In this document: positions 6,509 to 11,026 of the stretch, one piece after another
How the letters are laid out: each line of letters starts with the position of its first letter
Numbering within the stretch: position 1 is the stretch's first letter
Assembly (NCBI GenBank): GCA_963602445.1
Contig: CAVCIY010000100.1
Coordinates: 1 to 11,026 of the forward strand
Direction of reading: 5' to 3'
DNA from: Alangreenwoodia sp963602445
Lineage (GTDB): Bacteria > Bacillota > Clostridia > Peptostreptococcales > Anaerovoracaceae
Length of the DNA stretch: 11,026 bases
Notes under the pieces: generated by a model
Seen by the model: only the letters and a program-made list of their open reading frames with translations
The model's database searches: none
Told to the model about the DNA's origin: nothing
Position numbers and translations under genes: made by a program

Positions 6509-7531
6509 ATGCAAAAGCAGTTAGCAGAAATCCTTGAGGAAGTCAAGGCTCAGCTTGGTGAAGCAGTCACTCTTGAGAAGGCTGAGGAGATTAGAGTAAA
6601 GGTTCTCGGCAAGAAGGGAAAACTCACTGAGATATTGCGTTCTATGGGAAAGCTCGGTGCTGAAGAAAGAAAAGAGACCGGCAAGAAGGCAAATGAAGTC
6701 AGAGCCGAAATCGAAGCAATTCTTGAGAGCAAGAAGAATGAGCTTAAAGAAGCAAAGAAGAATGCAAAGCTTGCTGCGGAGGTTATAGATGTCACGGAGC
6801 CGGGAAAGGTTAAGCAGCTTGGCGTGAGACATCCTATCACTCAGACTATCGACGAGATGTCAAAGATTTTCATGAATATGGGATTTGAGGTCGTTGAAGG
6901 ACCTGAAGTCGAAACAGTATTTATGAATTTTGACGCATTAAATGCCGGTCCGAATCATCCGTCAAGAGATATGACAGATACATTTTATATCACAGACAAG
7001 ACTTTGCTCAGAACTCAGACTTCACCTGTACAGGCAAGGACTTTGCTGACAAAGGAGCCTCCTCTTCGCGTCATTTCACCGGGCAGAGTATACAGATGCG
7101 ATACTCCTGATGCCACTCATTCACCTGTATTCCATCAGGTAGAAGGTCTTGTGGTAGGAGAAGGCATTACAATGGCGGATCTCAAGGGTGTGCTCAGCGA
7201 ATTTGCAAGGCAGATGTTTGGCCCTGATACAAAGACGAAGTTCAGACCTCATCATTTCCCATTTACGGAACCGAGTGCGGAGGTTGACGTATCATGCTTC
7301 AAGTGCGGCGGCAAGGGCTGCAATGTCTGCAAAGGCAGCGGCTGGATAGAAATACTCGGCTGCGGCATGGTTCATCCGAATGTTCTTAAAGTCGGCGGAA
7401 TCGACACAGAAAAATATACAGGATTTGCTTTTGGCATCGGCGTAGAGAGAATCGCAATGCTGAAGTATGAGGTTGACGACATCAGACTTTTCTATGAAAA
7501 TGATGATCGTTTCCTTAAGCAGTTCAAGTAA
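6509..7531 (+). CDS. pheS: Phenylalanyl-tRNA synthetase alpha subunit
   Basis: Catalytic subunit of the cytoplasmic alpha2beta2 class II synthetase that activates Phe and charges tRNA-Phe. Its 340 residues are the usual bacterial length. Residues 1-95 form the N-terminal charged, helical coiled-coil that contacts tRNA. The catalytic core starts at RHPITQTIDEMSKIFMNMGF (107-126) and includes GPEVE (131-135), LRTQTSPVQ (167-175), motif 2 PGRVYRCDTPDATHSPVFHQVEG (within 191-213), a Cys-rich segment CFKCGGKGCNVCKGSGW (263-279), GCGMVHPNVL (284-293), and motif 3 GIGVERIAMLKY (309-320) with its Arg. All expected parts are present. GGAGG lies 10 nt before the ATG. It is separated from pheT by an unusually long 251-nt repeat-filled spacer, though both are probably on one transcript. 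Confidence 0.98.
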   Translation: MQKQLAEILEEVKAQLGEAVTLEKAEEIRVKVLGKKGKLTEILRSMGKLGAEERKETGKKANEVRAEIEAILESKKNELKEAKKNAKLAAEVIDVTEPGKVKQLGVRHPITQTIDEMSKIFMNMGFEVVEGPEVETVFMNFDALNAGPNHPSRDMTDTFYITDKTLLRTQTSPVQARTLLTKEPPLRVISPGRVYRCDTPDATHSPVFHQVEGLVVGEGITMADLKGVLSEFARQMFGPDTKTKFRPHHFPFTEPSAEVDVSCFKCGGKGCNVCKGSGWIEILGCGMVHPNVLKVGGIDTEKYTGFAFGIGVERIAMLKYEVDDIRLFYENDDRFLKQFK

Positions 7532-7543
7532 AATCCCGGATGC

Positions 7544-7571
7544 AGGCGCAAGGCTCGGTATGCCGGCGGAA
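7544..7571 (+). repeat. 28-bp direct repeat, copy 1 (pheS-pheT spacer)
   Basis: Runs from AGGCGCAAGGCTCGG to GCCGGCGGAA and is identical over 28 bp to 7701-7728, 157 bp downstream. It contains TGCCGGCG at 7561-7568. Confidence 0.93.
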
Positions 7572-7700
7572 GGCTTCGGAGTAAGTGCAAAGCACACGAT
7601 GTCGGCGGAAAAACGGGATGCATGTGAAAGTCGTAAGTGCGTGCAGTAAAGCTCGTGATCAAGTGCAAGGCTTCGGACACAAGAGTAAGGTCTGGGGTTA

Positions 7701-7728
7701 AGGCGCAAGGCTCGGTATGCCGGCGGAA
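7701..7728 (+). repeat. 28-bp direct repeat, copy 2 (pheS-pheT spacer)
   Basis: Perfect second copy of 7544-7571. The bases after it (AACGGGA) instead resemble the segment at 7610-7617, so the spacer is a mosaic rather than one simple duplication. Confidence 0.93.
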
Positions 7729-7782
7729 AACGGGACAGAGGAAAAAGATTCTGAAGATTAAGAATACAGAGAGGTAGAATCA

Positions 7783-10188
7783 ATGTTAGTTTCAATAAAT
7801 TGGCTTAAAGATTATGCAAATGTAGATGTTCCTGTAGATGAATTCTGCGACAGGATGATTCTTTCGGGTTCAAATATAGAGACAGTAGAGCCTTTTGGCA
7901 CAAAGTTTACAAATATCGTAGTAGGGAAAATCTTAAAGATTGAAAAGCACCCCGATGCTGACAAACTCGTGGTATGCACCGTCGATGCGGGAGACGAACA
8001 GCCGCTTCAGATCGTCACGGGAGCAAAGAATGTATTTGAGGGAGCTACAGTTCCTCTTATCAAGCACGGCGGAAAGCTTCCTGACGGCACTGTAATCAAG
8101 AAGGGCAAGCTTCGCGGCGTACTTTCTGAAGGCATGCTTTGTTCGGCAGCCGAAATGGGTTATGAGGACAAGGTTATAAGCACTCTTATCAAGGATGGCA
8201 TATGGATTCTTGATGATAGTCTTGTGCCGGGCACAGATATTGCCGACGCACTCGGACTCAGGGACAGCGTCGTAGATTTTGAAATTACGCCAAATCGCCC
8301 TGATTGCCTGTCTATGATAGGCATGGCAAGAGAAGCGGCTGCTGTTTTCGGAACCGAGCTTAAATATCCTTCCACGGAAGTTGCGGCAGGCGGCGGTGAC
8401 GTAAATGAGCATATTTCGGTAGAAGTGAAGGCTCCTGAGCTTTGCCCGAGATATACTGCGCATGTTATTACCGATATTAAGATCGAGCAGTCACCTTGGT
8501 GGATGCAAAAGAGACTTATGCATGCCGGAATGCGCCCTATAAACAACATCGTAGACATTACAAACTTCGTAATGATGGAATACGGTCAGCCTATCCACGC
8601 TTTCGACGCTTCTGCTGTTGAGGGCGAAAAGATTATCATCGACACTTCAAAGGAAGGCGATGTTTTTGTTACTCTTGACGGAACTGAAAGAAAGCTTCCC
8701 GAAGGAGTTATTATGATAAATGACGCGAGCAAGCCTATAGGCATCGCAGGCATCATGGGCGGACTGAATTCCGAAATTACAGAAAATACAAAGAAAGTAA
8801 TTCTTGAGGTAGCAAATTTTGACGGCGACTCTATAAGAAGCTCTTCAAAGAAGCTGGGTCTCAGGACAGAGGCTTCAGGAAGATATGAGAAGGGTCTTGA
8901 CGCAAATCTGTGCGAAGCTGCTGCAGCAAGAGTATGCCATCTCATCGAGGAGCTTGGCTGCGGCAAGGTTGCGGACGGTTTGATAGATATTTACCCTCAC
9001 AAGAAAAATGCCGAACCGGTGGATGTGAGAGTTTCAAGAGTAAATCATGTGCTCGGAACAGACATCCCGGGCGAGGATATGGTTAAGATCTTTGAGAGCC
9101 TCGAGATGAAGGTGGAAGTGAACAGCGATGTCATGACTGTCACACCTCCTACAGTAAGAATGGATCTTGAAGCAGAGATTGATTACGTAGAAGAGGTTGC
9201 GCGTATGTACGGATATGATCTTCTTCCTACATCGATCCCTAAGGGCAGCGAGGTTGCGGGACTCACCAAGCAGGAGGATGCCAGAACGAGAGCAAGAGAT
9301 ATCCTCACAGGTCTCGGACTTGACGAGATTCTCACATATTCGTTTGTAAGCCCTTCGAGTGTTGACAAGGCAGGAATCTCCAAGACAGATATCGCAAAGA
9401 GAAATTTCGTAAAGATCATCAATCCGCTTGGCGACGACAGCAGTGTCATGAGAACGCTTCTGACACCAAATATGATGGATGTCCTCTCAAAGAATTATGC
9501 AAAGGGAAACAAAAGTGCGGCACTCTTTGAGATAGGAAGAATCTTCAACAATGTACCGATCAATTGCGACGGTCAGCCTGCTGAAGCAGAAGGCCTGTGC
9601 ATAGGTATGTACGGCGGGGACGCTGATTTCTTCTTGCTGAAGGGAATTATAAACGAACTTGCCGACCGTATGGGTCTTAAGGGTGAGCTTGTTTATGAGG
9701 CAGAAAAGAACCTTCCTATGTATCATCCGGGAAGATGCGCAAATATTATATACAACGGCGAGCTTCTGGGCACTATGGGTGAGATGCACCCTGATGTCGC
9801 AGAACGTTACGGAATCACAGAGAGAGTATATACGTGCGAGATTCTCTTCTCCATTATTATACTTCATGCAGTGAAAGAAATTCTCTATAAGCCGCTTCCG
9901 AAGTATCCGGCAGTCACGAGAGATATTTCACTTCTGGTAGCAAATGAAGTCACTGTAGGCGATATTGAGGATGTTATCCGTGAAAACGGCGGAGATATTC
10001 TCGAAGACGCAGTATTATTTGACGTATATCGCGGAAAGCAGGTGGGCGAAGGTATGAAGAGCGTAGCATTCAATCTTTCTTACAGATCGCCGGATAAGAC
10101 GCTTACAGACGATGAAGTAAATCCTGTGCACGCAAGGATTGTCGAAGCGCTCAGAGAAAAGCTGAATGCAGTTCAAAGAGAAATGTAA
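7783..10188 (+). CDS. pheT: Phenylalanyl-tRNA synthetase beta subunit
   Basis: Beta subunit of the alpha2beta2 synthetase, needed for tRNA binding and for hydrolysing mischarged Tyr-tRNA-Phe. Its 801 residues are the full bacterial length. Domains in order: N-terminal segment INWLKDYANV (5-14); tRNA-binding OB-fold (about 40-150; KHPDADKLVVCTVD at 55-68, GMLCS at 117-121); FEITPNRPDCLSMIG (166-180); B3/B4 editing domain (about 210-395; NNIVDITNFVMMEYGQPIHAFD at 254-275, GIMGG at 323-327, LRTEASGRYEKGLD at 360-373); B5 domain (about 410-480); catalytic-like core (about 490-690; INPLGDDSSVMRTLL at 546-560, MYHPGRCA at 646-653); and FDX-ACB anticodon-binding domain (about 707-801; KYPAVTRDISLLV at 707-719). 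No truncation is seen. The ATG at 7783 has GAGAGG 8 nt upstream. Confidence 0.98.
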   Translation: MLVSINWLKDYANVDVPVDEFCDRMILSGSNIETVEPFGTKFTNIVVGKILKIEKHPDADKLVVCTVDAGDEQPLQIVTGAKNVFEGATVPLIKHGGKLPDGTVIKKGKLRGVLSEGMLCSAAEMGYEDKVISTLIKDGIWILDDSLVPGTDIADALGLRDSVVDFEITPNRPDCLSMIGMAREAAAVFGTELKYPSTEVAAGGGDVNEHISVEVKAPELCPRYTAHVITDIKIEQSPWWMQKRLMHAGMRPINNIVDITNFVMMEYGQPIHAFDASAVEGEKIIIDTSKEGDVFVTLDGTERKLPEGVIMINDASKPIGIAGIMGGLNSEITENTKKVILEVANFDGDSIRSSSKKLGLRTEASGRYEKGLDANLCEAAAARVCHLIEELGCGKVADGLIDIYPHKKNAEPVDVRVSRVNHVLGTDIPGEDMVKIFESLEMKVEVNSDVMTVTPPTVRMDLEAEIDYVEEVARMYGYDLLPTSIPKGSEVAGLTKQEDARTRARDILTGLGLDEILTYSFVSPSSVDKAGISKTDIAKRNFVKIINPLGDDSSVMRTLLTPNMMDVLSKNYAKGNKSAALFEIGRIFNNVPINCDGQPAEAEGLCIGMYGGDADFFLLKGIINELADRMGLKGELVYEAEKNLPMYHPGRCANIIYNGELLGTMGEMHPDVAERYGITERVYTCEILFSIIILHAVKEILYKPLPKYPAVTRDISLLVANEVTVGDIEDVIRENGGDILEDAVLFDVYRGKQVGEGMKSVAFNLSYRSPDKTLTDDEVNPVHARIVEALREKLNAVQREM

Positions 10189-10260
10189 TATCTGCGGAGC
10201 GGTGCTTGCACAGACGCAGGATATCACGCATTTAGCCGGAAAAGATTTGAAGGCTTGAAG

Positions 10261-10265
10261 GGAGG
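10261..10265 (+). promoter_or_regulatory. Shine-Dalgarno GGAGG that supports the zapA GTG start
   Basis: GGAGG ends 8 nt before the GTG at 10274, an ideal distance. The next in-frame ATG at 10280 would be 14 nt away. The rest of the 85-nt pheT-zapA gap (10189-10273) shows no promoter or terminator. Confidence 0.7.
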
Positions 10266-10273
10266 AGTGCTCG

Positions 10274-10975
10274 GTGGAAATGAACAAGGTTCAAGTTTCA
10301 ATATGCAACAAAGAATATACTATTGCCGGAACGAGTTCTGAAGAACAGATTCAGCAAGCGGCAGAAAAGGTCGATTCGATGATAGGGGAGATGAAGGCAG
10401 CAAAACCGCAATTTTCCACATATACTCTCGCACTTCTTGCTGCGGTAAATATCAGCAATGATTATCTTAGCGAAAGACAGCGCGCGGATTCTCTTGTGGA
10501 AAATGTGTCAAACCTGGAAGAAAAAGTCGATGAATATCGCACGATGTGGGAAAATGCCAAAGAAGCTTTCAGACAGCACAGAAAAGATTCTGAGGAAAAT
10601 GCAGAGAAAATAAGCCATCTAAAAGATATATTCAACAAAAAGAGCGCTGATCTGACTGCACTTCGCAAGGAATCGAAAAAACAGGCCGCCGAAAGCGAAA
10701 ATCTAAAGCGTGAGAATTCGAAGCTTCAAAGCCAACTCGAAAAATTGAAAAACCGGCTTGCCGCCGCAGAGAAAAAGAATGCGGCTGCGGCAGCGGACAA
10801 AAATGAAAATATAAACAAATATAAAGAGCTTGAGAGCAGCTTCTACGATATACAGATGGAAAATCTCAAATTGAAAAGCGATCTTGACGAAGCTCTCGGC
10901 ATGCTCGAAGAAGCAAATGCTCCGGAAGATCCGATCGGGCTTATAGATGAAGCGCTCGGCGATTCGGATGTATAA
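10274..10975 (+). CDS. zapA: ZapA-family FtsZ-associated protein with long C-terminal coiled coil
   Basis: Cytoplasmic protein that binds and bundles FtsZ filaments and stabilises the Z ring. The first roughly 90 residues fit ZapA: NKVQVSICNKEYTIAG (4-19), EEQIQQAAEKVDSMIGEMK (22-40), then a helix around TLALLAAVNISNDYLSERQ (49-67). ZapA proteins are commonly about 85-110 residues; this one is 233. The extra part (about 85-215) is a highly charged Lys/Glu/Ala heptad-like coiled coil, followed by an acidic tail ending EDPIGLIDEALGDSDV. A GTG start at 10274 is favoured by GGAGG 8 nt upstream; ATG at 10280 is the alternative. Following pheT matches the B. subtilis region, where zapA lies downstream of pheT. 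The stop codon lies in a 15-bp tandem repeat. Other coiled-coil proteins could resemble the tail, but N-terminus and context make ZapA likely. Confidence 0.87.
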   Translation: MEMNKVQVSICNKEYTIAGTSSEEQIQQAAEKVDSMIGEMKAAKPQFSTYTLALLAAVNISNDYLSERQRADSLVENVSNLEEKVDEYRTMWENAKEAFRQHRKDSEENAEKISHLKDIFNKKSADLTALRKESKKQAAESENLKRENSKLQSQLEKLKNRLAAAEKKNAAAAADKNENINKYKELESSFYDIQMENLKLKSDLDEALGMLEEANAPEDPIGLIDEALGDSDV

Positions 10976-11013
10976 GATTCGGATGTATTAAGATGTATAA
11001 TTAAGATGCATGA
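10961..11013 (+). repeat. Tandem repeat spanning the zapA stop codon
   Basis: GATTCGGATGTATAA (10961-10975, ending in the zapA TAA) is followed at once by GATTCGGATGTATTA (10976-10990), a 14 of 15 match. Shorter decaying copies follow: AGATGTATAA (10991-11000) and AGATGCATGA (11004-11013). Confidence 0.88.
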
Positions 11014-11019
11014 TATAAT
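11011..11019 (+). promoter_or_regulatory. Possible extended -10 element at the window end
   Basis: TGATATAAT is a perfect extended -10 (TG, one base, TATAAT at 11014-11019). Seventeen bases upstream is AGATGT, not a recognisable -35. ATGCAT flanks it at 11006-11011 and 11021-11026. The downstream gene lies outside the window, and the motif lies within an AT-rich repeat tail, so chance occurrence is plausible. Confidence 0.35.
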
Positions 11020-11026
11020 AATGCAT

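Larger units (their letters stand above)
7532..7782 (+). other. 251-nt pheS-pheT spacer made of mosaic short repeats
   Basis: pheS and pheT are normally a few bases apart; here 251 nt separate them. No supported gene lies within it. The content is a patchwork of recurring words: a 28-bp perfect direct repeat (7544-7571 and 7701-7728), GGCGGAAAA-ACGGGA type segments at 7603-7617 and 7722-7734, AAGGCTTCGGA at 7570-7580 with AGGCTTCGGA-like text at 7668-7677, and GTAAGTGC at 7581-7588 and 7633-7640. The pheT Shine-Dalgarno GAGAGG (7769-7774) lies at its end. No clear terminator or promoter is seen. Confidence 0.8.

Noticed and set aside
7467..7649. Plus-strand open frame running from pheS into the spacer
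   Set aside because: It starts inside pheS in another frame, shows no family motif, and its low-complexity sequence is explained by the spacer repeats.
7292..7795. Long minus-strand open frame over the pheS end and pheS-pheT spacer
   Set aside because: It overlaps the conserved pheS C-terminus, has no good ribosome-binding site, and its repeated PAYRALRL text is only the reverse reading of the 28-bp direct repeats.
1..11026. Mobile element, phage, defence or biosynthetic system
   Set aside because: Every supported gene is a core wall, division or translation gene on one strand; there is no transposase, integrase, toxin or defence domain, and the repeats show no terminal inverted repeats.

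Overview
The window carries nine protein-coding genes, all on the + strand. They are housekeeping genes for cell-wall synthesis, cell division and phenylalanyl-tRNA charging. The gene set, the strong Shine-Dalgarno sites (GGAGG type) and a DivIB/FtsQ with one membrane anchor and a POTRA domain point to a Gram-positive member of the Firmicutes, most likely an anaerobic Clostridia lineage. I cannot name the genus from the sequence. No tRNA, rRNA, CRISPR array, transposase, integrase or phage gene was found.

Layout. Positions 2-3966 are the end of a division and cell-wall (dcw) cluster: murD (5' end cut off by the window), ftsW, murG and divIB/ftsQ, tightly spaced and apparently one transcript. 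After a 200-nt spacer with a good extended -10 promoter comes ftsZ (4167-5330), closed by a clear Rho-independent terminator at 5343-5370. Next is a SpoU/TrmH-family RNA 2'-O-methyltransferase gene (5395-6372), then pheS (6509-7531), pheT (7783-10188) and an unusually long zapA (10274-10975). The order SpoU methylase, pheS, pheT, zapA resembles the ysgA-pheS-pheT-(rnhC)-zapA region of Bacillus subtilis. Here that block lies directly beside the dcw cluster, so genes for FtsZ and the FtsZ-associated protein ZapA flank the tRNA-synthetase genes. No murC, murB or ftsA lies in the stretch shown.

How the genes work together. MurD adds D-Glu to the peptidoglycan precursor, MurG makes lipid II, and FtsW polymerises lipid II at the septum. 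DivIB/FtsQ is a structural partner of the septal synthase, FtsZ forms the ring, and ZapA bundles FtsZ filaments. PheS and PheT form the alpha2beta2 phenylalanyl-tRNA synthetase.

Unusual content. I do not see a new multigene system. The signal not explained by the genes is a recurring pattern of young and decayed short repeats in places that tolerate length change: a 36-bp tandem repeat in a MurD loop, a cysteine-rich degenerate-repeat insert in the methyltransferase linker, a 251-nt mosaic repeat spacer between pheS and pheT, a 12-bp tandem repeat upstream of ftsZ, and direct repeats spanning the stop codons of ftsW and zapA. Several of these share the word TGCCGGCG. This suggests a repeat-generating process acting across this genome, but that is an inference from one window.
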